Of a DNA stretch of 33,737 nt, positions 7,577-17,456 are shown piece by piece (positions within the stretch are counted from its first letter, which is position 1; the number at the start of each line of letters is the position of its first letter). The translations under genes were made by a program, and so were the position numbers. Location of the stretch: positions 1 through 33,737 of the forward strand of contig CAKZLL010000256.1 in NCBI GenBank assembly GCA_937125475.1. Reading direction: 5' to 3'. Under the pieces are notes generated by a model. The model saw only the letters and a list, made by a program, of their open reading frames with translations. It searched no databases and had not been told where the DNA came from. Source of the DNA: an uncultured Saprospiraceae bacterium (GTDB taxonomy: Bacteria > Bacteroidota > Bacteroidia > Chitinophagales > Saprospiraceae).

Positions 7577-10500
7577 TTAATCTACTTTCACTCTAATTCC
7601 TGTTGAATGAGATGTAAATTCTGGCGCGTACATACATTGTACCGTCGTTACTCCATTCGAGAAATCGCCTTTATGAATCACGCGCATCGGATATTCAAAA
7701 ACGTGTGTTCCTTTTGGCAAATAAGAGAAAAAGAAATTGGTTGCAGCGTCTTTTGTACTCTCGTAATACCCCAAACGCCCTTGCCACTTGTACTGACTTA
7801 ACACGTTCAACGGCTCAAAACCGCTCGCTCGCATATCTTTCATATGGACATATTCCATTGCTCGATCTACCCTCAACTCAATTCTAACTTTGATTTTATC
7901 CCCAGGTTTTAGACTTCCGTTTTCTTTGATTTTAGTCAATTTTGGCCCTTCATCTGTGATTTCCTCTTTGTAAAGTGTTTTCACAATTTTCAAAGGCGTG
8001 TCTTCAAAGCTTTTTACATTATCCAAATCTTCGAAATACTGCCAATACATCGCGCCCCAAGCTGGAGATTTATTTGGATTAGCAATTGAAATATTAGACA
8101 AATCAGCTGTAATATCTTTTGGTTGCCAATCGACTTTGAAATACCCTGTTCCAGCTTCTTTCTTGATATTTGATTGATCAAAAACTTTATCACCAAACTT
8201 GATCTCTATGTCCTGATCTTCCAATAACCAATTATCGCCATTCAATAATAAAGCATAAACCGCTGCTGATGTAGCTTTAGTTGTTTTCCAATTAGAAGTT
8301 TGTTTATTTTTCAATAACCAAAGTTTCAAATCATTGACCGCTACTTCATCATCCGCTACTTCATTAAATACTTCGATCATCAAAGTATGAGTTTCAATCG
8401 GCAATTGATACCAATTATATCCAGAATTTAGCTTCCAGTACATACCCAATTCATCACTATTTAAAGATTGCTCCTCTAAACCTTTAACGATCAATTTAGC
8501 CGTTTTTTCTTCTTCATAACGATTCAAAGACAATGAAATCATCCCTTGACTATATAAAGGATAATCCATCCAATACGTTTTGGCTTGACCTAAGAAATAC
8601 GCGTGAACTTTTCCAGCCTTTTTCGATAATGGAATATTTTTGTAAAAAGAGCGACTATATAAATAATGAATATCTAAGCTCGACAAATGTCTGTCTGTCC
8701 ATTTGATTTTGTTTTCCTTGACGCGCTTTTCAAGTTCATTATATCGCTCGATCATTCGCTCATCTATATATTGAACAGCTTTCACCAAAACCTCGTCCAT
8801 TTGCTTGACACTCTGAACACCAGAAAGCGTTTCATTCACACCTAAGTGCTTCAAATGTCCCATTCCTTCGACCAAATATTGAGTGATATACCAAGAATCT
8901 CTTCCACCTGGAAACCAAGCAAAACCACCATTATTCAGTTGGCGTTGAGTTAATTTTTTGACTGCATCATCCAATTCCTCTTCCATTCGGTTCAGATCGA
9001 ACAACAAACCAATATTTTTCTTTTGCAATGCTTCATTTTGCGAAGCCAGCACCCAAGGCGTTTCTTCCAAAAGTGCATATTTCAATTCTTGGTTTTTGCT
9101 CAAGTTCGATGCTAAGGCATCTACATCAGTATTTTTCCATTTTTCAAAAACAGTTTTAATTTTCGGCTGAGAATTTGTTACGCTTGCCGCTAAACTATTC
9201 GCATAATATCGACTAAAAATCTGCTCTGTACATTGATAAGGATATTCCATCAAATATGGCAATGCCTGAACCGCATACCAAGCTGGATTTGATGTAAATT
9301 CCAATGTTGCTTTGTGGTGTTTCAATGTTTTGGAATTCGAAGCTTTATCCATTGCAGCAAATTTAAACTGCTTCGTTTGCTTGCCTCGAACTGACATCGG
9401 CATCGTTTCTGTCAATAACATTCTATTCGTCAAAACTGGCAATGCGCTTTCTTCTCCATCCGAAAATTCGCCCGAACTTGCCACAACACGATACGTCACA
9501 CCCGACAAACCACTATCTGGAATTTTCAATTTCCAAGACAACGGCGTTGATAAACCACTTCCAACATTAAAGTTTAAAGTTGGTTTATTATTTTGCAAAT
9601 CAGCGTCAATCGGTTTCATCGTCAACGCGTCGAATAATTCCAATCTTGCTACACCTTTTTGTTCTTTTTCAGATAAGTTACTCACTTTTGCAGTAAATTC
9701 GATTTCATCGTTTTCACGTAAAAAGCGCGGCGGATTTGGCATGACCATCAAATCTTTTTGCGTCACAACTTCTTTAGTAGAACTAACCGTAGCCAAATCT
9801 TTAGTATGTGCAAAAAGCAAGAATTTCCAACGAGTTAAAGCTTCATTCATCGTGAATTTCACAATGATATTTCCATCTTTATCCGTTTTAAGATCAGGCA
9901 TAAAGAAGACCGTTTCATTAAGGTTTGTCCTTACTTTTACATCAGATAATTTTTCTTTATTACTATCTGTTTTAGATTTTTCTGGTTTTTCATCAGTATT
10001 AACACTTATTCCTCCAACTTGTCCTACTAATGCATGACTTACCATATCTGTCTCTGCTTCTGCCATCGGCATCGCTTCTTTTTGTGCCCTTCTTTTTGAC
10101 ATTTTAGTCCTAGGTGCAGCACTACTAGGCGCAGGAGATGATTTAGTAGAATAACTAGCATAATCACCTCTACTCCTATAGTTACTTAATGCATTAAAAA
10201 ACAGCAAATTTGGGTATACCCTACTTCGTGCAGGAAAACGCGGCTGCCAACCTTGAGCTACTAAATTTCCATTAATGGTAGAAAAATTATTAGTAAAATT
10301 AGAGTTATTCCCAGGGTAATTTGTTGGAAAGAAACTCCCATACCAACTATTAGCTGCAAAAACATCCAAAGAAGCATCATACATACTTGCGACGGCTTCC
10401 GCTGCTATTTTTTCTTTTTTATTACCTGAAATCTTAATGCGCCATTCTTCTTTTTGTCCTGGTTGTAGTTTATCTCTAAATGTTTGATACTCAACTTTTA

Positions 10501-13500
10501 AATCCTTATTACTCCAAGGTACGTTGATAGTCTGCGAATTAAAATAACCTCTATTATTCACAATATACGTCCAACTTGCGCCTATATTTCCGCGATCTTC
10601 TTCTTTAATATCAATTTTAAACTTCTTTAAATCTTCCACTTTCACCCATTTCGAATGAGTTAATTTGTTCTCATTATCGTAAGTTTCATATAGCACATGA
10701 ATTTTATTAAAAGAAGAAGCTAAATGCATCACAGCCGTTTCTTTAGGCTCATAACTTTTGTCTTCTGCCAAAAACCATTGTTTAGCATTAGCTGGTATTT
10801 TGAACTTTTTCAAATCGAATAATTCAAAATATTTTGTTACTTCTATTGGTGTTCCGAATTTATCTTTAGTCGTTAAAACAACTTGATATTTCCCTGGTTT
10901 TAACTGCTTTAGTTTTTTCTTTTTAATTGTAGCAGTTTTGGATTTTTCTGTATCAAAGTTTTCCGTCCATGCTGCTTTTCCTTTTTTCCAATTGCGAAAC
11001 TTATATTCGTCTTTGTAAGGATAATTCTTGAAGGTCTTATAAAATGTCTCTTTTGACATAGAAGGCTGATCAGGCGACTCCCAAAGTCTATTCTGAAAAA
11101 TACGATCTGGCGTTTTCAAAGGATAAACCGAAATTTGTCCTTTTGCTGCTTCAAAAATACCATTTAGGTTTTTCGTAGTAATAGCCCAAGCTTTAAATTC
11201 TGCTTTATTGATTTTTGTTGGAATGGTAATATTCGCTCTTAACGCAATATTTCCAACCGAAACACGCTGTGTACTACTATGCGTTTCGCCTGTAATATCT
11301 ATAACATCGACACTTATTTCATAATCGAATTGAGGCGATTCTTTAGCACTTGCGGTAGGATCAGGTATAGCATCAAATTGAATTTTGAATTGTCCCTCCG
11401 CATCGGTTTTAGTTGTTCCATGCTTAATTTCTTGGCTATTTGCGGCAGGCATCGGCATCCACCACCATCTCCAATATGGATAAACAACCTTACGAACAAC
11501 GCGGTATTTCACTTCTGCTCCATCAATATTATTGCCAGCGTAAGCCTTAGCATTCCCTGAGACTTCTACTTCTTCACCCAACTTGAAACTACCAGCTAAC
11601 GGGTTAAATTTAACCTCAAATTTCGGTCGTTTATATTCTTCTACCCTGAAATAATGTGTTCCTTGCCATTCTCCAATACTACTTCTCAAATACATTTGCC
11701 CAAGCAATCCGCTTTTAGGCGCAATAAAACTACCATTAAACGTTCCGTATTCATTCGTTGTAAATTCCTTACTTTCAACGACTTGCCCATTGACATCATA
11801 AAAATCAACCTTAACCGATTTATTAGTTAATATTGTTGGTATGTCTTTATAGTTTTTTTCAATGACTAACCCTTTGAAGTAAATCGTTTGTCCTGGGCGA
11901 TAAATTCCTCGATCCGCAAAGAAGTGTGTTCGCTGCGTTTTTTTATTTTTATCGACCGTATATTTATATTCATAAAACGTTTGATTAAGGTCTAAATAAT
12001 CCGTTTTACTTTTTAATTTGACATAAAAACGTCTAGAAACATTGGTATTATTGACAACAATTCCATTCACATCAGAAGTTGAATTTCCTAATTTTTTATA
12101 ATCATATTTACGTGATTTAGAATTATATTCATACATATAAAATTCCGCATCTACTCCTTTTAATGGTTTTCCAGAAGCTCGATCTACAACATAATAATAA
12201 GTTCTTCCATCAGCTCTTGCCTTTTGAAAATACGCCAAATTAGAAGAGCGAAGTTTAACCGATGTTACTGCTTGATATTCATAAGAGAAATATTCATTAT
12301 CACTAATCAACAGATAAAATTCGCCTGCTGGCAAGCCATCGACTTTAATTTCCGTGCGATGCTGATGATAATCTCCATCGTTTGGCAAATCAACTGTCCA
12401 TGTTTTAAGTACTTTTCCTTTGTTAAGTTCGTCGATCAATTTAGCTTGACTAAGTCCTCTCGTAGCCTTAGACATTTTTTCTGAACACGGCACAACTTTC
12501 ACATAAACTTTTGAAACATTGCGATAACTTACCCAAGTTAGAATATTTTGTTTTGGTAAATTGACGACCTCTGTACCAGCATTCAATTGCTTTTGCATCA
12601 ATCTCGTTTGCTGCTGCTGGCATAATTTCCCACCATAAGAATCTGGAAAATTTTTAATGCCTTCTTCATAAATTTCAAAAGCACGTTTCCAATCCCATTT
12701 ATGCGAATCTCCTTTTTTCGGCTTATATTTAAAACCGCTTGTATAATATATATCTCCAATATAAGCTCCGATTTCAGCAGAAGTCGCTTGATCCTTATAT
12801 TTTTTCTTTAATATATTTAAAGCATCTAGATAACGATTATTTTTATCTCCTAAGCTAGAATTATTTTTAGCAAATTTTAACCGTTTCAAATTCGCATCAA
12901 CTAATGCATCTGGTTGAGCGTCTTTTTGATGAAATGTTAATAAATTTTGTAGTAAAACAATCGCTTCATATTTCCCTGAAAGCTTTTCATTTGTCTCAAA
13001 TTTGGTATTAATAAATTCGCTAACCGTACCAAATGCTTGATGTTGATTTAATGTAAATCGCTCTTTTGGCTTAGTTAAATAATTTTTCTCATTCGTATAA
13101 AAATCAATCGCACGATGAGCGATAACATCATATAAAGTAGGTCTCAAATTAGCATCTTCGCTATCTTGAGTTAATAAAATTTTAAAATCCTTGATTGGAA
13201 TATTCAATGCTTTTGGCTCTGCGGTCGCTTTTTCATAATGATCAAAAGCCGCTGCGACTAACTCCGTCAAACTCCAAGTTCCAATATCTTTAGGATTTGG
13301 TTTCTCATCGGTTGCGGAAACATTTCTTAAACTCCACCTATTCTGATCTGCATAATTATTATAAAAAGAAGCGATCAATGTATTCAAAATAGCATCAATT
13401 GACTTATTATGCTTTCCCAGTTCAGCTTGAAAAAGTTGCAATCTTTTATTTTCTGCATCTTCTTCCAAAATCTGAATAAACTCAGCTTTATAAAAAATAG

Positions 13501-13771
13501 CTTTAACAGTTTGTTCAGTGTTTTTTTCGGTTTTAGCTACTTCATACAAAGCATCAACTTTTGTGTGAGCTGTTTTGTACTGACGTACTCTTTTGAGCGA
13601 ATCAATTTCCGCCCAAGCTTTTTCATAATCAAAAGCGTTTTCTTTATTTTCTTTCAAAGGTTTTTTCTTCACGTTATTTTTAATAAAATTTGAATTTTGA
13701 AAACCACCTGCGGTGAATACTACACTTATTACTAACAATAAAGCTAGTAAGGATACAAGGAAATTCTTCAT
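7577..13771 (-). CDS. Large alpha-2-macroglobulin family protein with thioester motif
   Basis: A 2064-residue exported bacterial alpha-2-macroglobulin. Eukaryotic members trap proteases; bacterial ones are thought to protect the periplasm or surface. The N-terminus is a signal peptide (NFLVSLLALLLVISVVFTAG). A long helical region of about 400 residues follows, as in other Bacteroidota members. Macroglobulin domains include YRPGQTIYFKG (Tyr624-Gln628), the MG2 hallmark. NEALTRWKFLLFAHTKDL (about 1310) marks the A2M domain. PYQCTEQ carries the CxEQ thioester motif (Cys1514, Gln1517), followed by the alpha-helical thioester domain with NGGFAWFPGG, and a C-terminal beta-sandwich with MEYVHMKDMRASGFEPLN. 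A low-complexity Ser/Ala/Met stretch near 1215-1260 links the halves. The usual partner pbpC is not adjacent. Its plus-strand neighbour is divergent. Confidence 0.94.
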   Translation of the reverse strand: MKNFLVSLLALLLVISVVFTAGGFQNSNFIKNNVKKKPLKENKENAFDYEKAWAEIDSLKRVRQYKTAHTKVDALYEVAKTEKNTEQTVKAIFYKAEFIQILEEDAENKRLQLFQAELGKHNKSIDAILNTLIASFYNNYADQNRWSLRNVSATDEKPNPKDIGTWSLTELVAAAFDHYEKATAEPKALNIPIKDFKILLTQDSEDANLRPTLYDVIAHRAIDFYTNEKNYLTKPKERFTLNQHQAFGTVSEFINTKFETNEKLSGKYEAIVLLQNLLTFHQKDAQPDALVDANLKRLKFAKNNSSLGDKNNRYLDALNILKKKYKDQATSAEIGAYIGDIYYTSGFKYKPKKGDSHKWDWKRAFEIYEEGIKNFPDSYGGKLCQQQQTRLMQKQLNAGTEVVNLPKQNILTWVSYRNVSKVYVKVVPCSEKMSKATRGLSQAKLIDELNKGKVLKTWTVDLPNDGDYHQHRTEIKVDGLPAGEFYLLISDNEYFSYEYQAVTSVKLRSSNLAYFQKARADGRTYYYVVDRASGKPLKGVDAEFYMYEYNSKSRKYDYKKLGNSTSDVNGIVVNNTNVSRRFYVKLKSKTDYLDLNQTFYEYKYTVDKNKKTQRTHFFADRGIYRPGQTIYFKGLVIEKNYKDIPTILTNKSVKVDFYDVNGQVVESKEFTTNEYGTFNGSFIAPKSGLLGQMYLRSSIGEWQGTHYFRVEEYKRPKFEVKFNPLAGSFKLGEEVEVSGNAKAYAGNNIDGAEVKYRVVRKVVYPYWRWWWMPMPAANSQEIKHGTTKTDAEGQFKIQFDAIPDPTASAKESPQFDYEISVDVIDITGETHSSTQRVSVGNIALRANITIPTKINKAEFKAWAITTKNLNGIFEAAKGQISVYPLKTPDRIFQNRLWESPDQPSMSKETFYKTFKNYPYKDEYKFRNWKKGKAAWTENFDTEKSKTATIKKKKLKQLKPGKYQVVLTTKDKFGTPIEVTKYFELFDLKKFKIPANAKQWFLAEDKSYEPKETAVMHLASSFNKIHVLYETYDNENKLTHSKWVKVEDLKKFKIDIKEEDRGNIGASWTYIVNNRGYFNSQTINVPWSNKDLKVEYQTFRDKLQPGQKEEWRIKISGNKKEKIAAEAVASMYDASLDVFAANSWYGSFFPTNYPGNNSNFTNNFSTINGNLVAQGWQPRFPARSRVYPNLLFFNALSNYRSRGDYASYSTKSSPAPSSAAPRTKMSKRRAQKEAMPMAEAETDMVSHALVGQVGGISVNTDEKPEKSKTDSNKEKLSDVKVRTNLNETVFFMPDLKTDKDGNIIVKFTMNEALTRWKFLLFAHTKDLATVSSTKEVVTQKDLMVMPNPPRFLRENDEIEFTAKVSNLSEKEQKGVARLELFDALTMKPIDADLQNNKPTLNFNVGSGLSTPLSWKLKIPDSGLSGVTYRVVASSGEFSDGEESALPVLTNRMLLTETMPMSVRGKQTKQFKFAAMDKASNSKTLKHHKATLEFTSNPAWYAVQALPYLMEYPYQCTEQIFSRYYANSLAASVTNSQPKIKTVFEKWKNTDVDALASNLSKNQELKYALLEETPWVLASQNEALQKKNIGLLFDLNRMEEELDDAVKKLTQRQLNNGGFAWFPGGRDSWYITQYLVEGMGHLKHLGVNETLSGVQSVKQMDEVLVKAVQYIDERMIERYNELEKRVKENKIKWTDRHLSSLDIHYLYSRSFYKNIPLSKKAGKVHAYFLGQAKTYWMDYPLYSQGMISLSLNRYEEEKTAKLIVKGLEEQSLNSDELGMYWKLNSGYNWYQLPIETHTLMIEVFNEVADDEVAVNDLKLWLLKNKQTSNWKTTKATSAAVYALLLNGDNWLLEDQDIEIKFGDKVFDQSNIKKEAGTGYFKVDWQPKDITADLSNISIANPNKSPAWGAMYWQYFEDLDNVKSFEDTPLKIVKTLYKEEITDEGPKLTKIKENGSLKPGDKIKVRIELRVDRAMEYVHMKDMRASGFEPLNVLSQYKWQGRLGYYESTKDAATNFFFSYLPKGTHVFEYPMRVIHKGDFSNGVTTVQCMYAPEFTSHSTGIRVKVD

Positions 13772-14140
13772 CTGAATTAAGTTTATTGTGCTTCAGAAAA
13801 GCGAATAGTTAATAAGCCCCCTGTTTAAAAAACGTAACAATTTATAAAAGTCACTTTTTAACAATTGATATAATTCTTAATGACTTAATGATACGTTATG
13901 TGATGGGCGAGGTACTTTATTTTTAATAAAAGTAGGTTACTACAAGTAGAGGCAGGTTAAATATACTATTTTTTTTAATGTTTGTAATTATTTTATTTAA
14001 GTTGATCTAATTATTTTAAATAATAATCTGTTTCTAATGAAGAAGATGAAAATGTTTTTTAAATTGGTGTAATTGTTTAGTGATATTAACAAAATGATAA
14101 CTTTTGAAGTCGTTAAAAGTGGATTTAAAGTCGAGATAAC
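13772..14140. other. 369-bp divergent intergenic region, no gene seen
   Basis: Very AT-rich spacer between the divergent alpha-2-macroglobulin and zinc-finger genes. It must hold promoters for both, but I found no confident TTTG/TAnnTTTG pair. There is a weak dyad ATTATTTAAAATAAT-like sequence near 14010-14025. No RNA gene or conserved small reading frame was recognised. Confidence 0.5.
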
Positions 14141-15229
14141 ATGTCAAAAAAAATAAGAGTTGGTCGCTGGGACTGTTTTGTTTGTGGTCATATTGGAAAT
14201 TTGGGTCCAGAGACACATTGTAGTAAATGCGATTCGTCTCGTCCGAAAGATGTCGTTTTTTATCTACCTGACGATGCAAAAATCGTTACCGAAAAAGAAG
14301 AAAAAGCCACGGCAAAAGCTGGTGCAGACTGGATTTGTAGCTATTGCCAAAGTCATAATAAAACGGCTGAAACGGTTTGTTCTACTTGTAATAATGATCG
14401 AGAAGTTGATCAAGAAAAAGAATTAGAAGTCTTGGATATTTCAATGGAAGATCTTCCAAATGTTGGAGCGCGAGGCATTACACGCAGTATTCCTAAGGCT
14501 AAGACCGAAATCACAGATAAAAAGGCTGGTTTTTGGAAATATATTTTAAGCGCAACGGGTTTAGGCGGTGTTTTTTGGTGGTTGTTTGGTTTTTCAACAG
14601 CTATCGAAGTGCCTGTCACTCAGATGTATTGGGAGCGAGAAATTGAAGTATTACAATATAAAGAGGTCGAAGAAGAATCATTTGATTTGCCACAAGGCGC
14701 GACGGATGTTCAGCAATTTAGGGCGGTACATCATTATAATAAAGAAGTAATTGGCTATGATACACAAACGCGTGTCAAGCAAGTGAAAGTCGGTGAGCGC
14801 GATTATGTTTGTGGTCAAAAAGACATGGGAAATGGTTATTTTGAAGATATTATTTGTAAAGAACCAATCTACGAAAGCCGTGAAGAACAAATTGAAGTAC
14901 CAATTTATAAAGAAACGCCTGTTTATAAAACGAAGTATCGTTATCATGTGTTTAGATGGAACACGATACAATCTTTAGTCGCTTCGGGACAAGATAATCG
15001 CCCAAAATGGCCTAGAGAACGCCCAGAAATGACCGCACAACCCGACCTATTTAAAACAGGAAAACAACGAGAGATTTATAAATTTTGGATCGAAACGCAC
15101 AAAGGCAAGACCATTGAATATACGACGAAATCCTCTGAGACTTTTAAAAGCTTGGATGTTGGAAAAATATTAGAGGCTGAAAAATCAACTGTTTTTGGAA
15201 CATATAAAGGATTAAAAATGGAACTGTAA
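14141..15229 (+). CDS. Membrane protein with two RanBP2-type zinc fingers
   Basis: A 362-residue protein of unknown function. Two short zinc fingers lie at the N-terminus: W10, C12, C15, N20, C27, C30 and W64, C66, C69, N73, C80, C83. The second fits the RanBP2 pattern W-x-C-x2-C-x3-N-x6-C-x2-C exactly. In eukaryotes such fingers bind ubiquitin or single-stranded RNA; here the ligand is unknown. One membrane segment follows at about 132-151 (YILSATGLGGVFWWLFGF). The remaining 210 residues are rich in charged beta-like strands and contain CGQKDMGNGYFEDIIC, YETRE-like repeats and WNTIQSLVASG. From memory this tail resembles uncharacterised zinc-ribbon membrane proteins of other phyla. It heads a three-gene plus-strand run, 36 bases before acpH. 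Confidence 0.7.
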   Translation: MSKKIRVGRWDCFVCGHIGNLGPETHCSKCDSSRPKDVVFYLPDDAKIVTEKEEKATAKAGADWICSYCQSHNKTAETVCSTCNNDREVDQEKELEVLDISMEDLPNVGARGITRSIPKAKTEITDKKAGFWKYILSATGLGGVFWWLFGFSTAIEVPVTQMYWEREIEVLQYKEVEEESFDLPQGATDVQQFRAVHHYNKEVIGYDTQTRVKQVKVGERDYVCGQKDMGNGYFEDIICKEPIYESREEQIEVPIYKETPVYKTKYRYHVFRWNTIQSLVASGQDNRPKWPRERPEMTAQPDLFKTGKQREIYKFWIETHKGKTIEYTTKSSETFKSLDVGKILEAEKSTVFGTYKGLKMEL

Positions 15230-15265
15230 CTTATTGAAAATCAATTACTTTTGGAACAATAAACT

Positions 15266-15862
15266 ATGAATTTTTTAGCACATATATTTTTGACAAAAAA
15301 ACATACGCCTCTAATGATTGGCAATTTTTTAGCTGATTTTTTGAAAGGAAAAAAACAGCTAGAACATCTTCCTAAAGGCGTTTTAGAAGGTATTTATTTA
15401 CATCGAAAAATAGATCATTTCACGGATCATCACGAGTTAGTCAAAGTCGGTTATCAACGGCTAAAGCCTTCACAAGGGCGTTATGCTTCTGTGATTACTG
15501 ATATTTATTTTGATTATTTTTTAATAAAAAACTGGTCAAAATATACTGAAACGCCTTTATCTACTTTTTTGCCTCCTGTATATGAAGCACTTTTAGATCA
15601 TATTGATTTATATCCAAAAAAAATCCAAAAACGCGTTCGATTAATGATTGCGGATAATTGGCTCTTTCAATATGGGAAGCTCGATGGACTCAGATTTACT
15701 TTTGATCGAGTAGCAGATCGAACCTCTTTTGATCATAATTTAGGGAAAGCTGTTGATGATTTAGTCAAATATGAAGCAGAATTTGATGCAGAGTTTAATG
15801 TGTTTTTTCCTGAGTTAATTGATTTTGTAAATAAAGAAATGGCAAATTTTCAAGCAGAATAG
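15266..15862 (+). CDS. acpH: Acyl carrier protein phosphodiesterase-like protein (AcpH/DUF479)
   Basis: A predicted HD-like metal-dependent hydrolase. AcpH removes the 4'-phosphopantetheine group from holo-acyl carrier protein in the cytoplasm. The N-terminus MNFLAHIFL, then GNFLADFLKG, HRKIDHFTDHH and DIYFDYFL are the conserved metal-binding and family segments in the expected order. Its length of 198 residues is normal. It is flanked by genes 36 bases upstream and 34 bases downstream on the same strand, suggesting one transcript, although the three products share no obvious pathway. Not every DUF479 protein has been shown to act on acyl carrier protein, so the substrate is an inference. Confidence 0.88.
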   Translation: MNFLAHIFLTKKHTPLMIGNFLADFLKGKKQLEHLPKGVLEGIYLHRKIDHFTDHHELVKVGYQRLKPSQGRYASVITDIYFDYFLIKNWSKYTETPLSTFLPPVYEALLDHIDLYPKKIQKRVRLMIADNWLFQYGKLDGLRFTFDRVADRTSFDHNLGKAVDDLVKYEAEFDAEFNVFFPELIDFVNKEMANFQAE

Positions 15863-15896
15863 AACTTTAATCTCAATAAAAATGTAATAATAATTA

Positions 15897-16316
15897 ATGA
15901 CAATAAAAGAAATTAATATTCCTTCTTGGCTAATGGATATTTCCTATAATGGACGAATTTTTCCAAATGGAACAACGCACGACATGACAAAAATGGGCGC
16001 TAATTGCCAAGTTTTTGCTTATTATTTGCTTCGATCTCATGGCTTAATTGTTCCAGATTATCGGTCTAGCGAGCTTTGGGCAGATACAGAATTTTCAGCG
16101 TTAATTTCAGAGAATTATCAGCCTTTGGATATTCTATTTTTTCATAAAACATCCAATTCTTACGGCGCTCATGTCGCTGTTTATATTGGAAATAATCAAG
16201 CTATTCATTTATCTAAACAAGAAGGAAAACCTGTTATTTGGGACATTGATACGTTTTTTCAATACCCCAAATATGAGTTTCTACTCGGAGGAAAGCGATT
16301 TTTTTTATTTGATTAA
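15897..16316 (+). CDS. Small NlpC/P60-like (papain-fold) protein without signal peptide
   Basis: A 139-residue protein with the NlpC/P60 order of catalytic elements. NCQVFAYYLLRSHGL carries the putative nucleophile Cys37 at the start of a helix. YGAHVAVYIGNNQAIHLS carries His92 and His104 on the following strands. Such enzymes usually cut peptidoglycan stem peptides. This one has no signal peptide, membrane segment or cell-wall-binding repeat, so as it stands it would be cytoplasmic, as in some amidase-like relatives that act on other amide or thioester bonds. It is the last gene of the plus-strand trio, 34 bases after acpH, and converges on a minus-strand trio. The catalytic assignment is by motif only. 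Confidence 0.7.
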   Translation: MTIKEINIPSWLMDISYNGRIFPNGTTHDMTKMGANCQVFAYYLLRSHGLIVPDYRSSELWADTEFSALISENYQPLDILFFHKTSNSYGAHVAVYIGNNQAIHLSKQEGKPVIWDIDTFFQYPKYEFLLGGKRFFLFD

Positions 16317-16338
16317 AAGAGCACATAAAAAATAATAT

Positions 16339-16352
16339 ACCCAATATTGGGT
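16339..16352. repeat. 14-bp perfect palindrome between convergent genes
   Basis: ACCCAATATTGGGT lies in the 60-base gap between the stops of the NlpC/P60-like gene and the lipocalin-like gene. No T-tract follows, so any terminator role is weak. It could be a protein-binding site or chance. Confidence 0.3.
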
Positions 16353-16376
16353 GATGAATTTTCCTTGTCCCTAAAG

Positions 16377-17432
16377 TTAAAATATTCGAGGAACATAATT
16401 AGTTATTTGTTTTAATATCCAATTATTCTCTGTTATTTTTTTCACATAAAAAATACCCATAGCTTCCTCCATTCCTCTAAAAACAAATGCCTCATCGCCT
16501 GGACTATCAGCAACCCTATATTCAACATCATGGTAAATAAATAATAATTTGCCACTTATTGACCATTCAATATCATGTGTTTTGTAAAGATTACCCTTTA
16601 GAGTATTAACTAAATATTTATATATTCCTAATCCGTTTTCCTTTAAATAAAAAACATTTTTTCCTACAGTTATTCTTCGGATGTTACTTTTCTCTAGGTT
16701 TATTTCAAAAAGACCTTTACTCTTTTGAATAATCCGTTTTGCTAATAATTGCTCTTTAGTAATTGATTGCTGTTCAACTAACTGCCCTTGAAAGAGCATT
16801 TTGCCATTAATAAATCCTGTGATTTCATCTCCATTTATCTCTTCAAAAATTACAAAGTCCATTTGAGCATTAGCTAATTTAACTAAAAAAGTTGTATGCT
16901 CCTCATTTGGTGAAAAAGCAAAATACTTTTTACCGATCAAGCTATCTTCCTTAAAAATTAATAAAAAATTTCCCTTAGCAAATTCTATAAACGAGAATAT
17001 ATAGTCTTGAAAATGGGGGATTTCTGTGTTAAATTTGAATACTTTTAAAAAAGGTATTTCTGGTTGAGCTACTTTTTTCAATTCATTTTTTTTGAGACAA
17101 AAAATATACTTTTTTTCTTTATTTTCAATTATAATTTTTTGTTCACTCCATTTCAAAATATTAAATATCAAAGAATTGCTTTCATCTATCAATGTAATTT
17201 CACCTCCTTTTACTTCATAAGAATAGGTTTTCCATATCTTTTTCCCTTCCTCTTTTATTAGGTTTATTTTAATCGAATTATTATCAATTATCCATTCCTG
17301 TAATAATTTACTTGTTCCGCCATCATTAATCAAAACACCTTGCCACTTTCCTATTAAGTCGCTTTGAGCAAATATTGCTGTTGAATAAAAACTAAAAAAA
17401 AGAATTACACTACACTTTATTAGGTTATACAT
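16377..17432 (-). CDS. Secreted protein with N-terminal lipocalin-like domain, function unknown
   Basis: A 351-residue exported protein. The signal peptide is clear (CSVILFFSFYSTAIFAQ, cut near residue 22). The first 100 mature residues (LIGKWQGVLIND..., ILKWSEQKIIIENKEKKYIF) look like the beta-barrel start of lipocalin-like domains common in Bacteroidota. The rest is beta-rich and charged, with no motif I recognise; a segment near 245-270 (NIRRITVGKNVFYLKENGLGIY) suggests another beta domain. It is the last gene of a minus-strand run, 24 bases after the VOC gene. No catalytic function can be proposed. Confidence 0.65.
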   Translation of the reverse strand: MYNLIKCSVILFFSFYSTAIFAQSDLIGKWQGVLINDGGTSKLLQEWIIDNNSIKINLIKEEGKKIWKTYSYEVKGGEITLIDESNSLIFNILKWSEQKIIIENKEKKYIFCLKKNELKKVAQPEIPFLKVFKFNTEIPHFQDYIFSFIEFAKGNFLLIFKEDSLIGKKYFAFSPNEEHTTFLVKLANAQMDFVIFEEINGDEITGFINGKMLFQGQLVEQQSITKEQLLAKRIIQKSKGLFEINLEKSNIRRITVGKNVFYLKENGLGIYKYLVNTLKGNLYKTHDIEWSISGKLLFIYHDVEYRVADSPGDEAFVFRGMEEAMGIFYVKKITENNWILKQITNYVPRIF

Positions 17433-17456
17433 TATACTTGTTTTTGTTGTTATTTT

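Noticed and set aside
9312..10037. A 241-codon open frame on the plus strand inside the alpha-2-macroglobulin gene
   Set aside because: It is antisense to a strongly supported coding region, its composition is Ser/Phe/Leu-rich as expected of a reverse-frame shadow, and it has no recognisable domain.
13772..14140. A possible RNA gene in the long divergent spacer
   Set aside because: No stable hairpin series, terminator or known RNA signature is visible; the region is simply AT-rich.
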